Origin: Sphingomonas sp. S1-29
GTDB taxonomy: Bacteria; Pseudomonadota; Alphaproteobacteria; Sphingomonadales; Sphingomonadaceae
Direction of reading: 5' to 3'
NCBI RefSeq assembly: GCF_026167545.1
Contig: NZ_CP110678.1
Coordinates: forward strand, 2,353,501-2,417,500
Length of the DNA stretch: 64,000 bases
This document shows positions 9,118 to 18,413 of this stretch, one piece after another; the stretch's first letter is position 1, and the number at the start of each line of letters is the position of its first letter. The position numbers and the translations under genes were made by a program. The notes under the pieces are model-generated. The model did no database searches, was not told the origin of the DNA, and was given only the letters and a program-made list of their open reading frames with translations.

Positions 9118-11463
9118 ATGTTCGACATGAAGAAAGTGGAAATCGAGTGGGGCGGACAGACCCTGACGCTCGAAACCGGCCGCGTTGCGCGGCAGGCCGA
9201 TGGCGCCGTGATGGCGACGCTGGGCGAGACCGTGGTGCTGTGCGCCGTCACCGCCGCCAAATCGGTAAAGGAAGGCCAGGATTTCTTTCCGCTGACCGTC
9301 CATTACCAGGAAAAATTCTCGGCTGCCGGCCGTATCCCCGGCGGCTTTTTCAAGCGTGAGCGCGGCGCGACCGAAAAGGAAACGCTGACCAGCCGCCTGA
9401 TCGACCGTCCGATCCGCCCGTTGTTCCCCGAGGGGTTTTACAACGAGATCAACGTGATCTGCCAAGTGCTGTCGTATGACGGCGAGAACGAGCCCGACAT
9501 CCTGGCGATGGTCGCGGCGTCGGCGGCGCTGACGATTTCGGGCGTTCCCTTCATGGGGCCGATCGGCGCGGCGCGCGTCGGCTATGTCGATGGCGAATAT
9601 GTGCTGAACCCCACCACCGCGCAGGCGCGTGACGGCGAGCTCGACCTGGTCGTCGCCGCCACCGGCAACGCGGTGATGATGGTCGAATCCGAAGCCAAGG
9701 AGCTGTCGGAGGAGATCATGCTGGGCGCGGTGCAGTTCGCGCACAAGGCGTGCCGCCAGGCGGTGAACGCGGTGATCGATCTGGCCGAGCAGGCTGCCAA
9801 GGATCCTTGGGAAATGGCCGAGCAGGCCGATCTTTCAAAGGCCAAGGACAAGCTGAAGAAGCTGATCGGCAAGGACATCGCCGCCGCCTATAAGGTGACC
9901 GACAAGTCCAAGCGTTCGAACCTGCTCAACGAAGCGCGTGCCAAGGGCAAGGCGGCGTTCGCCGATGCAGCGCCGCAGGACCAGATGGCCGCGGGCAAGC
10001 TGATGAAGAAGCTGGAAGCCGACATCGTCCGCACCGCCATCCTGAAGGACGGCACGCGGATCGACGGTCGCACCACGACGCAGATCCGTCCGATCGAGGC
10101 GATGGTGCATTTCCTGCCGCGCGCGCACGGTTCGGCGCTGTTCACTCGCGGCGAGACGCAGGCGATCTGCACCACGACGCTGGGCACCAAGGACGCCGAG
10201 CAGATGATCGACGGCCTGGATGGCCTGAGCTATTCGAACTTCATGCTGCACTATAACTTCCCGCCCTATTCGGTCGGTGAAGTCGGTCGCTTCGGTGCGC
10301 CGGGCCGCCGCGAAGTCGGCCATGGCAAGCTGGCCTGGCGCGCGCTGCACCCGGTGCTGCCGAGCAAGGACGAGTTCCCGTACACGATCCGCGTGTTATC
10401 GGACATCACCGAGTCGAACGGTTCGTCGTCGATGGCGACGGTGTGCGGCGGTTCGCTGTCGATGATGGATGCCGGCGTGCCGCTGAAGCGCCCGGTTTCG
10501 GGCATCGCGATGGGCCTGATCCTGGAAGGCAAGGATTTCGCGGTCATCAGCGACATCCTGGGTGACGAGGATCATCTGGGCGACATGGACTTCAAGGTCG
10601 CGGGCACGTCCGAGGGCATCACCACGATGCAGATGGACATCAAGATCGCCGGCATCACCGAAGAGATCATGCGCAAGGCGCTGGCACAGGCCAAGGAAGG
10701 CCGCGCGCACATCCTGGGCGAAATGGCCAAGGCGCTCGATTCGACTCGTACCGAGCTGTCGGCGCACGCGCCGCGGATCGAGACGATGCAGATCGACAAG
10801 GCCAAGATCCGTGAAGTGATCGGCACCGGCGGCAAGGTGATCCGCGAGATCGTCGCCACCACCGGCGCCAAGGTCGACATCGACGACGAGGGCCTGATCA
10901 AGGTGTCGTCGTCCGACGTGTCGCAGATCGAGGCCGCGATGGCGTGGATCCGCGGGATCACCGAGGAAGCCGAAGTCGGCAAGGTCTATGACGGCAAGGT
11001 CGTCAACCTCGTCGATTTCGGGGCGTTCGTGAACTTCATGGGCGGCAAGGACGGCCTGGTTCACGTCTCGGAAATCCGCAACGAGCGGGTCGAGAAGGTG
11101 GCCGACGTGCTGAGCGAAGGCCAGGCAGTGAAGGTCAAGGTCCTCGAAGTCGATCCGCGCGGCAAGGTTCGCCTGTCGATGCGAGTCGTCGATCAGGAAA
11201 CCGGCGCCGAGCTGGAAGACACCCGCCCGGCGCGCGAGCCGCGTGAAGGTGGCGATCGTGGTCCGCGCGGCCCGCGGCGCGACGGTGACGGCGGCCGTGG
11301 CGGTCGTGGCGGCGGCGGCGGTGAGCGTGGCGGTCGCGACGAGAGCCGTGGTCCGCGGCGCGATCGCGGTGCAGGCGGCGGCGAAGGCCGCGGCCCGCGC
11401 GCTGAAGGATCGAAGGACGATGGCGGCGATATCGGCCTGCCTTCGTTCATCACCGAAAACTGA
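9118..11463 (+). CDS. pnp: Polyribonucleotide nucleotidyltransferase (PNPase)
   Basis: PNPase degrades RNA phosphorolytically from the 3' end. ATG at 9118 has GAAGGA six bases upstream and yields the typical [14 protein letters not shown] start (781 aa). Two RNase PH-like domains are visible: the first begins [18 protein letters not shown] with [20 protein letters not shown]; the second has RTDGRTT-like [19 protein letters not shown] and the [16 protein letters not shown] catalytic region. KH ([16 protein letters not shown]) and S1 ([15 protein letters not shown]) domains follow. The extra C-terminal tail of about 70 residues is Arg/Gly-rich with alternating acidic residues, likely an RNA- or RNase E-interaction tail. 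Confidence 0.97.
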   Translation: MFDMKKVEIEWGGQTLTLETGRVARQADGAVMATLGETVVLCAVTAAKSVKEGQDFFPLTVHYQEKFSAAGRIPGGFFKRERGATEKETLTSRLIDRPIRPLFPEGFYNEINVICQVLSYDGENEPDILAMVAASAALTISGVPFMGPIGAARVGYVDGEYVLNPTTAQARDGELDLVVAATGNAVMMVESEAKELSEEIMLGAVQFAHKACRQAVNAVIDLAEQAAKDPWEMAEQADLSKAKDKLKKLIGKDIAAAYKVTDKSKRSNLLNEARAKGKAAFADAAPQDQMAAGKLMKKLEADIVRTAILKDGTRIDGRTTTQIRPIEAMVHFLPRAHGSALFTRGETQAICTTTLGTKDAEQMIDGLDGLSYSNFMLHYNFPPYSVGEVGRFGAPGRREVGHGKLAWRALHPVLPSKDEFPYTIRVLSDITESNGSSSMATVCGGSLSMMDAGVPLKRPVSGIAMGLILEGKDFAVISDILGDEDHLGDMDFKVAGTSEGITTMQMDIKIAGITEEIMRKALAQAKEGRAHILGEMAKALDSTRTELSAHAPRIETMQIDKAKIREVIGTGGKVIREIVATTGAKVDIDDEGLIKVSSSDVSQIEAAMAWIRGITEEAEVGKVYDGKVVNLVDFGAFVNFMGGKDGLVHVSEIRNERVEKVADVLSEGQAVKVKVLEVDPRGKVRLSMRVVDQETGAELEDTRPAREPREGGDRGPRGPRRDGDGGRGGRGGGGGERGGRDESRGPRRDRGAGGGEGRGPRAEGSKDDGGDIGLPSFITEN

Positions 11464-11490
11464 TCCGCGCGATCGGCGACGACGAGGAAA

Positions 11491-11516
11491 GGGAGCCGCT
11501 TGCGGCTCCCTTTTTT
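11491..11516 (+). terminator. Rho-independent terminator after pnp
   Basis: GGGAGCC/GGCTCCC (11491-11497 and 11504-11510) with a six-base loop is followed by TTTTTT. It lies 27 bases after the pnp stop. Confidence 0.88.
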
Positions 11517-11607
11517 CTTGCCGCTGCCGCCTGCCGATGGGCAAACTTGCTCGAGATCAAAGACATGGCGGCGGTTTGATGTTGTTACGGCAGCGTTGCG
11601 TGCAATA

Positions 11608-12621
11608 GTGAACAAAGAGGGTGCGAAAACGCACCTGATCGAGCGGTTGCCGCTCTTGCCCGACCGGCCGTTGCTGGCGGTAGCATCGACGACTCTGCTG
11701 ATCGCGGTCGCTTTCGTGCTGCGGCTGATCGCCGATCCGGTACTGCCGCCGGGCTTTCCCTTCGTCACCTTCTTCCCCGCGGTGATCCTCGCCTCGGCGC
11801 TGTTCGGGTCGCGAATGGGGGTGCTGGCGAGCGTCGTGTGCGGGCTGCTCGCCTGGTATTGCTTTATCGGCGACCGCTACAGCTTCGATCTGGGCTGGAG
11901 CGGGATCGTCGCGATGGCGTTCTATACCGCGGTGGTCACCACCGATGTCGCGATCATCCATTGGATGCAGCGCGCCAACCGCAAGCTGGCGCATGAGCGC
12001 GAGCTGAGCCGCACGCTCGCCGGGACGCGGCAATTGCTGTTCCACGAGCTCCAGCATCGCGTGTCGAACAATTTGCAGGTGGCGGCGGGGCTGATCTCGC
12101 TGCAGAAGCGCCAGGTGCGCGACGAGGATGCACGCGCGGCGCTCGACGAGGCGGCGCGGCGGCTGGGGCTGATCGGGCGGATCAGCCGGCAATTATACGA
12201 CGCCGGCGGCAGCGCACGGCGGATGCGCGATTTTCTAGAGCCGCTGTGCAACGACGTGATCGAGGCGAGCGGAAGGCCGGGCATCAGCTGCAACGTGATC
12301 GTCGATGACGACGCGTTGCTGTCGGCCGATGCCGCGATCCCGCTGGCGCTCATCGTCGCCGAGGCGATGGCGAACGCGATCGAGCACGGCTTTGCCGGCC
12401 GCGACCATGGCGTGATCGATGTCGAGCTGTCGCGCGACGGCGGGTCGCAGGTGCGGATCGAGATTCGCGACGATGGCCATGGCCTGCCCGAGGGGTTCGA
12501 CATCGATGCCAGCGACAGCCTGGGGCTGCGGATCGCACGGACGCTGGCGGGGCAGCTCGACGGCAGCTTCGAGCTGGTGCGCGGCACCGGCGCTACGGCG
12601 CGGTTGCTGATACCGGCTTAA
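11608..12621 (+). CDS. Membrane sensor histidine kinase (DUF4118 + HisKA_2/HATPase)
   Basis: The N-terminal third has several hydrophobic segments (LLAVASTTLLIAVAFVLRLI, FFPAVILASALFG, GVLASVVCGLLAWYC) resembling DUF4118 sensor membrane domains. A HisKA_2-type dimerization helix carries the phosphoacceptor in FHELQHRVSNNLQ. The ATPase domain shows EAMANAIEHGF (N box), EIRDDGHGLPEGF (G1) and LGLRIARTLAGQL (G2). This class works in alphaproteobacterial stress and light signalling; no response regulator is adjacent, so the partner is unknown. The start is uncertain. The frame is open back into the pnp terminator; I chose GTG at 11608 (337 aa), but no strong Shine-Dalgarno marks it. Confidence 0.83.
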   Translation: MNKEGAKTHLIERLPLLPDRPLLAVASTTLLIAVAFVLRLIADPVLPPGFPFVTFFPAVILASALFGSRMGVLASVVCGLLAWYCFIGDRYSFDLGWSGIVAMAFYTAVVTTDVAIIHWMQRANRKLAHERELSRTLAGTRQLLFHELQHRVSNNLQVAAGLISLQKRQVRDEDARAALDEAARRLGLIGRISRQLYDAGGSARRMRDFLEPLCNDVIEASGRPGISCNVIVDDDALLSADAAIPLALIVAEAMANAIEHGFAGRDHGVIDVELSRDGGSQVRIEIRDDGHGLPEGFDIDASDSLGLRIARTLAGQLDGSFELVRGTGATARLLIPA

Positions 12622-12692
12622 GACCGCTGCCTATCGGGGGAACGATCGCCTGGGTTCGACCGCTGAGCGGCTGAACCAACAGGAGTGCTAAT

Positions 12693-13064
12693 ATGGAAGA
12701 CGATCGGGTCTGGCGTTTCGAGGAAAGCCTGTGGACCGGCGATGCCGAGCATTATCGCGAGGCGATCGACGGTGAATGCCTGATGGTGCTGCCGACGCCG
12801 CCCTTCGTGATGAGCGGTGCGCAGGCGATCGAGGCGGTGGCCGACACGCCGCGCTGGGACAAGGTAGCTTTCAGCGACCAGAGGATCGCGCGCCCGCAGG
12901 AAGGGCTGATCGTCGTCGCCTATGGCGTCGAGGCCGAGCGCGAGGGCGAGGAGCCTTATACTGCGCACTGCACCTCGACCTATCGGCGGATCGAGCATGA
13001 GGTGTGGCGGGTGGTGCAGCACCAGCAGACGCCGCCGTTGGTGGCGACGGGCGAGGCGGCTTAG
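12693..13064 (+). CDS. NTF2/SnoaL-like (DUF4440-type) protein
   Basis: This is a 123-aa soluble protein with a cone-fold NTF2-like pattern: N-terminal helices (VWRFEESLWTGDAEHYREAI), LMVLPTPPFVMSGAQAIEAV, then beta strands LIVVAYGVEAERE, PYTAHCTSTYRR and VWRVVQHQQTPP. DUF4440-like proteins include many of unknown ligand, so no reaction can be assigned. The ATG at 12693 has AGGAG nine bases upstream. It lies 71 bases after the histidine kinase gene on the same strand. Confidence 0.75.
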   Translation: MEDDRVWRFEESLWTGDAEHYREAIDGECLMVLPTPPFVMSGAQAIEAVADTPRWDKVAFSDQRIARPQEGLIVVAYGVEAEREGEEPYTAHCTSTYRRIEHEVWRVVQHQQTPPLVATGEAA

Positions 13065-13484
13065 GCGCTCGGTTGGGCGGGGTCGGGGAGCTTGGGGTTG
13101 GCGCCCGGGATGGTTTCTCGACTTCGCTCGAAACGAATGGGGTGGGCGGTGGAACTAGGACTGCCGCTCGAGGCCGCCGGCACCGGGTGGGGCGGCGTCA
13201 CATACTTACTGGCCACCCATGACGCGACCCGAGCACCAAACCTTCCGTTCGTTTCGAGCGCAGTCGAGAAACTTGGATGTTCGCGCTTGTGGCGGTTTCT
13301 CGACAGCGCTCGAAACGAACGGGGTTGAGGGGCGCGAAACGAACCGCGCGAGGCGGCGCGGCGCGAACCGGCGCCGCGGGCATGTGCCAAGCCGAAATCG
13401 GGTGGGGAGCTTCTGTTGCTCGGTGCTCCCCGTACCGCCGTAACGCTTCTGTTGCCCGGTGCGTCCAACCGCGCTTTTGGCCTA
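13065..13484. other. Gene-free interval with palindromic repeats
   Basis: No credible gene is visible here. The interval holds one half copy (13112-13141) and one full copy (13245-13322) of palindromic family A, plus GC-rich sequence. Open frames through it are low-complexity Arg/Ser/Pro text without homology I recognise. Confidence 0.6.
13245..13322. repeat. Full-length palindromic repeat, family A
   Basis: Inverted arms CGTTCGTTTCGAGCGCAGTC and GTTTCTCGACAGCGCTCGAA flank a short loop; the compensatory C and G changes in both arms keep the pairing. A half copy (GGTTTCTCGACTTCGCTCGA) lies at 13112-13141. Confidence 0.85.
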
Positions 13485-13775
13485 CTTAACGTCCACCCGT
13501 GAGGGTATCAGTTAGGCAGCAATCGCGAATGCCTCGTTATCGTTGGCATTTATGTTATGGGCCGTTGCGGTGGACCCATGCCGAGCGAAAGCTGCGTCGT
13601 TGAACACACGTCGATCCTAGTTCGGCCCCGTCAGGACCGGTCGCGCCCTGAAAGGGCAACCGGTTTTGGTGGAGCCGCCGGGTACTGCCCCCGGGTCCGC
13701 TGCGTCTATGACACGCAACATTTTATCGCTATAGCCGGGCGAACCCGGCACGACCGATATAGGCGATCGCGCGAT
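13485..13775 (-). ncRNA. ssrA: Two-piece (circularly permuted) tmRNA
   Basis: tmRNA rescues stalled ribosomes. On the minus strand the order is acceptor piece, intervening segment, coding piece, as in alphaproteobacteria. The acceptor piece ends at 13667 with GTACCCGGCGGCTCCACCA; its T-stem CCGGG/CCCGG encloses the loop GGCAGTA. The coding piece starts at 13629 with GGGGCCGAACTAGGATCGAC. Its first seven bases pair with CGGCTCC of the acceptor piece (one G-U). The tag frame at 13547-13512 encodes ANDNEAFAIAA followed by TAA. The intervening segment 13630-13666 is removed in the mature RNA. Outer ends (near 13775 and 13485) are estimates. Confidence 0.93.
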
Positions 13776-13874
13776 AAAGGGAAGATGTCGCGCCGCTGCT
13801 AAGCTGCGGTTCAGTGACAAAATGGCATCCAAGCCTTTCCAACGCCACAAAGCGATGCCAAGAGACGACCGATC

Positions 13875-14303
13875 ATGTTGACGCAGCGTTCCCGATACGC
13901 CCTTCGCGCGATGATCTTCCTTGCCGGCCAGCCGATTGCGGGTGCGCCGACACCGATGAATCGTATCGCCGCGCAAGCGAATGTACCCCGCAAGTTCCTC
14001 GAGCTGATCCTCGCCGATCTGCGCGAGGCGGGGTTCATCGTGTCGACTCGCGGCAAGGCGGGCGGCTATCGCATGGCGCGGTTGCCGCATCTGATCTCGC
14101 TGGGCGAGATCATCCGGGTGATCGAGGGGCCGCTGGCGCTGGTGCCGTGCGTGAGCCGCACCGCGTATCGCCCCTGCGCCGATTGCAGCGACGAGGCGAG
14201 CTGCGCGATCCGGATCGCGATGGCGCGGGTGCGCGACGAGACCGCGCGGATCCTGGACGGGACGAGCTTGGCGGATACGCAGGCGGAAGCGTTGGCGGCG
14301 TAG
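13875..14303 (+). CDS. Rrf2-family transcriptional regulator
   Basis: This is a 142-aa winged-helix regulator. The N-terminus MLTQRSRYALRAMIFLAGQP and the recognition region RIAAQANVPRKFLELILADL followed by VSTRGKAGGYRMAR are typical of Rrf2/IscR proteins. Cysteines in the VPCVSRTAYRPCADCSDEASC segment resemble the iron-sulfur ligand region of IscR/NsrR-type members, so cluster binding is possible but not proven. It is divergent from ssrA. Its target genes are not evident nearby. Confidence 0.88.
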   Translation: MLTQRSRYALRAMIFLAGQPIAGAPTPMNRIAAQANVPRKFLELILADLREAGFIVSTRGKAGGYRMARLPHLISLGEIIRVIEGPLALVPCVSRTAYRPCADCSDEASCAIRIAMARVRDETARILDGTSLADTQAEALAA

Positions 14304-14320
14304 GGGGATTCTTTCTTGAG

Positions 14321-14464
14321 CCCTCTCCCGCGCGCGGGAGAGGGTTGGGTGAGGGTCTTCTTCTTCTGCCGTTCCGCCCGCCCAAAAGACCCTCACCGCT
14401 GCGACTAGGGGCCGCAAGGGCGACCCCAAGTCTCGCCCCCTCTCCCGCAAGCGGGAGAGGGTTT
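14321..14464. repeat. Palindromic repeat between convergent genes
   Basis: Arms CCCTCTCCCGCGCGCGGGAG (left) and CCCTCTCCCGCAAGCGGGAG (right) surround inner segments AGACCCTCAC and GTGAGGGTCTT that also pair. It lies between the convergent Rrf2 regulator gene and mscL and may terminate both. Confidence 0.78.
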
Positions 14465-14920
14465 TCAAACGGGCGCCCGGCTCTTCAGTTCGTCGCGGAT
14501 CTCGCGCAGCAGGACGATGTCGGCGGGGTCGGCGGCGGGCGGCGCGGTGCCTTCGACCTTTTCCTTTTCCATCCGCGCGAGCATCCGGTTGACGCTGCGC
14601 ACCAGCAGGAAGACGATGAAGGCGAGGATCACGAAGTTGATCACGACCGTCGCGAACGCACCATAGCCGAACAGCGGGACGCCGGCGGCCTTGAGCGCGG
14701 CATAGTCGCTGAGCGAGCCGGCATAGCCCGCGGGCACCGGCCCCAGCCGGACGAAATAGCTGGTGAAATCGAACCCGCCGAAGATTGCGCCGATGATCGG
14801 CATGATGACGTCGTCGGTGAGCGATTTGGTGATCGTGCCGAAGGCAGCGCCGATGATCACCCCGACCGCGAGATCGAGCACGTTGCCGCGCGCGATGAAG
14901 GTCTTGAATTCGCCCAGCAT
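14465..14920 (-). CDS. mscL: Large-conductance mechanosensitive channel MscL
   Basis: MscL is the inner-membrane pentameric channel that opens under hypo-osmotic stress. The 151-aa product (start [13 protein letters not shown]; the frame is open 11 codons further upstream) has TM1 with the gate segment [20 protein letters not shown], the periplasmic loop, TM2 ([19 protein letters not shown]) and the charged C-terminal helix. All match the family, which is usually 130-150 aa. The gene overlaps the end of the upstream repeat and is convergent with the Rrf2-type regulator. Confidence 0.95.
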   Translation of the reverse strand: MLGEFKTFIARGNVLDLAVGVIIGAAFGTITKSLTDDVIMPIIGAIFGGFDFTSYFVRLGPVPAGYAGSLSDYAALKAAGVPLFGYGAFATVVINFVILAFIVFLLVRSVNRMLARMEKEKVEGTAPPAADPADIVLLREIRDELKSRAPV

Positions 14921-15001
14921 GTCGTTTCCCCCGGATCGCCTTGCCCTGGCCATTTCATAGCGCGGCGGCGCGCGCTAGGCGAGCGGGCGAAAGGAACGCC
15001 G

Positions 15002-15556
15002 ATGGACCATTTCGACCATGATGCCCCTGTCGAGACGATGTGGGAGGGCCGCTTCATCACCGCCAAGCGCAAGGGGCGGTGGGAATATGTTGCGCGCGCG
15101 CGCGGCATCCGTGCGGCGGTGATCGTCGCGATCGATGCGGGCCACGTGCTGCTGGTCGAGCAATATCGCGTGGCGCTGGGGCGGCGGTGCATCGAGCTGC
15201 CCGCGGGGCTGATCGGCGACGAGACCGAGGGCGAGGATATGGCCGTCGCGGCGGCGCGCGAGCTCGAGGAGGAAACGGGGTATCGCGCCGGCGCGATCGA
15301 ATCGCTGGGCGAGTATTTCTCGTCGCCGGGGATGGTCTCGGAGAGCTTCACCTTGGTGCGCGCGCGCGACCTCGTTCGGGTGAGCGACGGCGGCGGGGTG
15401 CCGGGCGAGGACATCACCGTGCACCGCGTGGCGCTCGGCAAGGTTCCGGCGTTCGTCGAGGCCAAGCGCGGCGAGGGATGCGCGATCGACGTCAAGATGC
15501 TGATGCTGCTGTCGCCGGTGTTGCTCGGCGAGAGTTATTTGAAATTGTCGGCGTAG
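15002..15556 (+). CDS. Nudix hydrolase, ADP-ribose pyrophosphatase-like
   Basis: This 184-aa enzyme probably cleaves ADP-ribose or related nucleoside diphosphates. The Nudix box fits GX5EX7REUXEEXGU exactly: GDETEGEDMAVAAARELEEE then TGY. The upstream LVEQYRVALGRRCIELPAGL segment is characteristic of the ADPRase group, and a Mg-binding Glu cluster is present. ATG at 15002 is the first good start (MDHFDHDAPVETMWEG). The 3' end overlaps the convergent complex I-like gene by 22 bases. Confidence 0.92.
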   Translation: MDHFDHDAPVETMWEGRFITAKRKGRWEYVARARGIRAAVIVAIDAGHVLLVEQYRVALGRRCIELPAGLIGDETEGEDMAVAAARELEEETGYRAGAIESLGEYFSSPGMVSESFTLVRARDLVRVSDGGGVPGEDITVHRVALGKVPAFVEAKRGEGCAIDVKMLMLLSPVLLGESYLKLSA

Positions 15557-15816
15557 GCCTGGAGCTTGAGTTTGCGCGCGGGGGCGGGGACGACGTGGAA
15601 ATCAATGCCTTCGCGCGTGGCATAGGCGGTGGCCGCCTCGAGCGTCGGGAAGCCGAGCTTCACCTGGTCGCGGACGTCGCCCGAACCCGCCCAGCCGGTG
15701 AGCGGATCGGGGCGCTTGGGCTCGGCCTGCTCGAATTCGAGCATCCAGCGGTCGGTGTTGGCGCGGCCCGAAGACATCGCATTCTTGGGGCGCTGATAGA
15801 TACGGGCGTTGGGCAT
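15535..15816 (-). CDS. NDUFS4-like complex I accessory protein
   Basis: The 93-aa product begins MPNARIYQRPKNAMSSGRAN and continues WMLEFEQAEPKRPDPLTGW and QVKLGFPTLEAATAYATREG, matching the alphaproteobacterial ETC complex I subunit family related to mitochondrial NDUFS4 (18-kDa subunit). It should associate with NADH:ubiquinone oxidoreductase at the inner membrane. It lies immediately downstream of hrpB on the same strand. The tail overlaps the Nudix gene. Confidence 0.9.
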   Translation of the reverse strand: MPNARIYQRPKNAMSSGRANTDRWMLEFEQAEPKRPDPLTGWAGSGDVRDQVKLGFPTLEAATAYATREGIDFHVVPAPARKLKLQAYADNFK

Positions 15817-15824
15817 GGGCTTCC

Positions 15825-18320
15825 TTATCGCGAACCGGCGCGGCGTGCATCCGCATTTTTCGTCCGCAGCGTCGGCGCGGCGGCGGCGGGGTCGTCGGGC
15901 CAGGGGTGGCGCGGATAGCGGCCGCGCATTTCGCGCGCGACATCGGCCCAGCTGCCCGCCCAAAAGCCCGGCAGGTCGCGCGTGGTCTGGATCGGGCGAC
16001 CGGCGGGCGAGGTGAGGCTGAGCACCAGCGGCACGCGGTCGCGACCGATCGTCGGGTGCTCGGCTAGGCCGAACAGCGCCTGGGGGCGAAGCTCGACCAG
16101 CGGGCCGGCTTCGGCGGCATAGTCGATCGCGTGGGAAGAACCGGCGGGGCTGTCGAAGCGCGGCGGGGCGAGGCGCTCGACGGTTTGCAGCGCGTCCCAG
16201 GGTAGCAGGTGCTGGAGCGCCTGGGTGAGGGCGCCGGGGTCGATCGAATCGAGGCGGCGTTTGCCCGACAGCAGCGGGGGGAGCCATTGGTCGAGGTCGG
16301 CCAGCAACGTGGCGTCATCGAGCGAGTGGCCGGCAAAGGCGGCGCGCGCGCGAAAGGCGGTGGCAGTGTCGCTGAAAGGCAGCAGCGCGAGGCCGTGGGT
16401 GCGGACGCCTTCGAGCAGGGCGGCTTCGATCTCGGGCGCGGTGGCGGCGGTGTCGGGGCCGCTCGACAGGCGGATCGCACCCAAGCGGCGTTCGCGCAGC
16501 GCCTCGATCCCGCCGGTGTCGGGCATGAAGCGGACGCTGCGGCGGGTTTCGATTCGATCGCCGAACAGCGCCTCGACGGTGGCGAGGTCGATCGCGGCGG
16601 CGGAGAGGATGCGCGCGCCCGAGGCCATGCCCTGCGTCTCGGCGACCGCGAGCCATTCGGCACCGCTGAGCGAGGAGGCGGGGTCGAGCTGGAAACCGCG
16701 CCCGCCGACCGAGGCCCAGCGTGCGCCGGTCGGGTCGCGGCGGCGGGCGATTCGATCGGGGAAGGCGAGGGCGATGGCGACCGCGATTCGGTTCGTTTCG
16801 AGCGCAGTCGAGAAACCCGACCGGAGCGCTGTGCCCGGTTTCTCGACTTCGCTCGAAACGAACGGTTTTGCCAGCCGTGCCCAGCGTTCGGCTAGTTTGC
16901 GGCCCGATTCGGCGCGGGGGCCGCGTTCGGTTCGCCAGCGGCGCATGCGCAGTTCGAGGTCGGGGTCGGTGCCGCCAAGACCGCGTTCGCCGAGCAGCAC
17001 CGCGACCTCGGCGGCGACGCGCGCAAGGCCGATTTCGCCCGCGCGCACCAGCATATGGCCAAGGCGCGGCGGCAGCGGCAGCGCGGCGACCGCCTTGCCG
17101 TGCGCGGTCGGGCGGCGATCCTGGTCGATTGCTTCTAGGACGCGGAGCCGGGCATGCGCCTCGTCGATCGCGGCGGCGGGGGGCGGATCGAGCCAACGCA
17201 AGCTGCGCGGGTCGCTGACGCCCCACAGCGCGCAATCGAGCGTCAGCGCCGACAGATCGGCCTCGAGGATTTCGGGGGGATCGAAGCGCGGCAGCCCGGC
17301 GGTGGCGGCGGCTTCCCACAGGCGATAGGCGATGCCGGGCGCCTGCCGCCCCGCGCGGCCCGCGCGCTGCGCCGCCGAGGCCTGGCTGGCGCGTTCGGTC
17401 ACCAGCCGGGTCATGCCGGCGGCGCGATCGTAGCGCGGGCGGCGCGCGAGCCCTGAATCGACGACGATTCGGATGCCGTCTAGCGTCAGCGAGGTTTCGG
17501 CGATCGAGGTGGCGAGCACCACCTTGCGACGTACCTGCGGATCGGCGGCGATCGCTGCGCGCTGGGCGGCGGGATCGAGGCTGCCGTGGAGGCGATGGAG
17601 GACGCAGCCGGGGCCGAGATCGCCGAGGCGATCGGCGGTGCGCTCGATCTCGGCAACGCCGGGCAGGAAGGCGAGCAACCCTCCTTCTGCTTCCCGCAAC
17701 GCCTGGCGGATCGCTGGGGCCATCGAATCCTCGATCCGCCCCTCGGCGCGGCGACCGAGATGGACGATGTCGAGCGGGTGGCCGCGGCCTTCGCTTTCGA
17801 CCACCGGCGAATCCCCAAGCAAGGTGCCAAAGCGCGCGCCGTCGAGCGTCGCCGACATCGCGAGGATGCGAAGATCGGGGCGAAGCGCCGCCTGTGCATC
17901 GAGCGCGAGCGCCAGCCCGAAATCGCTGTCGAGGCTGCGTTCATGGACTTCATCGAACAGCACCGCCGACACGCCGGCAAGCTCGGGATCGGCCTGGATG
18001 CGATTGACGAAAATGCCTTCGGTGAGGACGGTGACTCGAGTCGCGCCCGATCGCTTGCTGTCCATCCGCGTCGCATAGCCAAAGCTGCGGCCCACCGGCT
18101 CGCCCGCCAGCGCCGCCATCCGCTCGGCAGCGGCGCGCGCGGCGAGGCGGCGCGGCGAGAGCAGCAGCACTTCGCCGTCGCACCAGGGCTGGTCGAGCAA
18201 TGCGGGGGCGATCGCGGTGGTCTTGCCCGCGCCAGGCGGCGCGACGACCACCGCGTTGCTGCCGGCGCGCAATGCCTTGAGCAATTCGGGCAATATGGCG
18301 AGGATCGGCAAGGTGCTCAT
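15825..18320 (-). CDS. hrpB: ATP-dependent helicase HrpB with in-frame palindrome
   Basis: HrpB is a DExH-box helicase of poorly defined RNA-related role. The 831-aa product has motif I APPGAGKTTA, motif II FDEVHERSL, motif III MSATLDG, motif V TSIAETSLTLDGI and motif VI QRAGRAGR, then the helicase-associated and HrpB C-terminal domains ending RYPRHPWPDDP. At about residues 486-511 a family A palindrome (16790-16865) is translated in frame as AKPFVSSEVEKP...GFSTALETN, between conserved segments ERWARL and AVAIALAFPDRIA. Start MSTLPILAILP at 18320 is the canonical one; the frame stays open upstream. Confidence 0.94.
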   Translation of the reverse strand: MSTLPILAILPELLKALRAGSNAVVVAPPGAGKTTAIAPALLDQPWCDGEVLLLSPRRLAARAAAERMAALAGEPVGRSFGYATRMDSKRSGATRVTVLTEGIFVNRIQADPELAGVSAVLFDEVHERSLDSDFGLALALDAQAALRPDLRILAMSATLDGARFGTLLGDSPVVESEGRGHPLDIVHLGRRAEGRIEDSMAPAIRQALREAEGGLLAFLPGVAEIERTADRLGDLGPGCVLHRLHGSLDPAAQRAAIAADPQVRRKVVLATSIAETSLTLDGIRIVVDSGLARRPRYDRAAGMTRLVTERASQASAAQRAGRAGRQAPGIAYRLWEAAATAGLPRFDPPEILEADLSALTLDCALWGVSDPRSLRWLDPPPAAAIDEAHARLRVLEAIDQDRRPTAHGKAVAALPLPPRLGHMLVRAGEIGLARVAAEVAVLLGERGLGGTDPDLELRMRRWRTERGPRAESGRKLAERWARLAKPFVSSEVEKPGTALRSGFSTALETNRIAVAIALAFPDRIARRRDPTGARWASVGGRGFQLDPASSLSGAEWLAVAETQGMASGARILSAAAIDLATVEALFGDRIETRRSVRFMPDTGGIEALRERRLGAIRLSSGPDTAATAPEIEAALLEGVRTHGLALLPFSDTATAFRARAAFAGHSLDDATLLADLDQWLPPLLSGKRRLDSIDPGALTQALQHLLPWDALQTVERLAPPRFDSPAGSSHAIDYAAEAGPLVELRPQALFGLAEHPTIGRDRVPLVLSLTSPAGRPIQTTRDLPGFWAGSWADVAREMRGRYPRHPWPDDPAAAAPTLRTKNADARRAGSR
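16790..16865. repeat. Family A palindrome inserted in frame in hrpB
   Basis: A complete copy (arms GTTCGTTTCGAGCGCAGTCG and GTTTCTCGACTTCGCTCGAA) lies within the hrpB coding sequence. It keeps the reading frame and introduces no stop. Confidence 0.88.
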
Positions 18321-18413
18321 CACGATTCTCGCTACCCGCGCGGGAGCCAAGGCACAATTGGTGCGTATGGGGTCGTGCGTATCGAATGGGCACCCCTGCG
18401 AATGGAGACGAAC

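Noticed and set aside
11500..11607. Start of the histidine kinase within the pnp terminator
   Set aside because: A start inside a terminator hairpin without Shine-Dalgarno is implausible; a later GTG is preferred.
13061..13468. Open frame antisense to the repeats before ssrA
   Set aside because: Translation is Arg/Ser/Pro-rich and derives from family A palindromes; no ribosome-binding site or homology.
13814..15001. Upstream extension of the Nudix frame
   Set aside because: It runs through the Rrf2 and mscL genes in the wrong frame; the Nudix fold starts at 15002.
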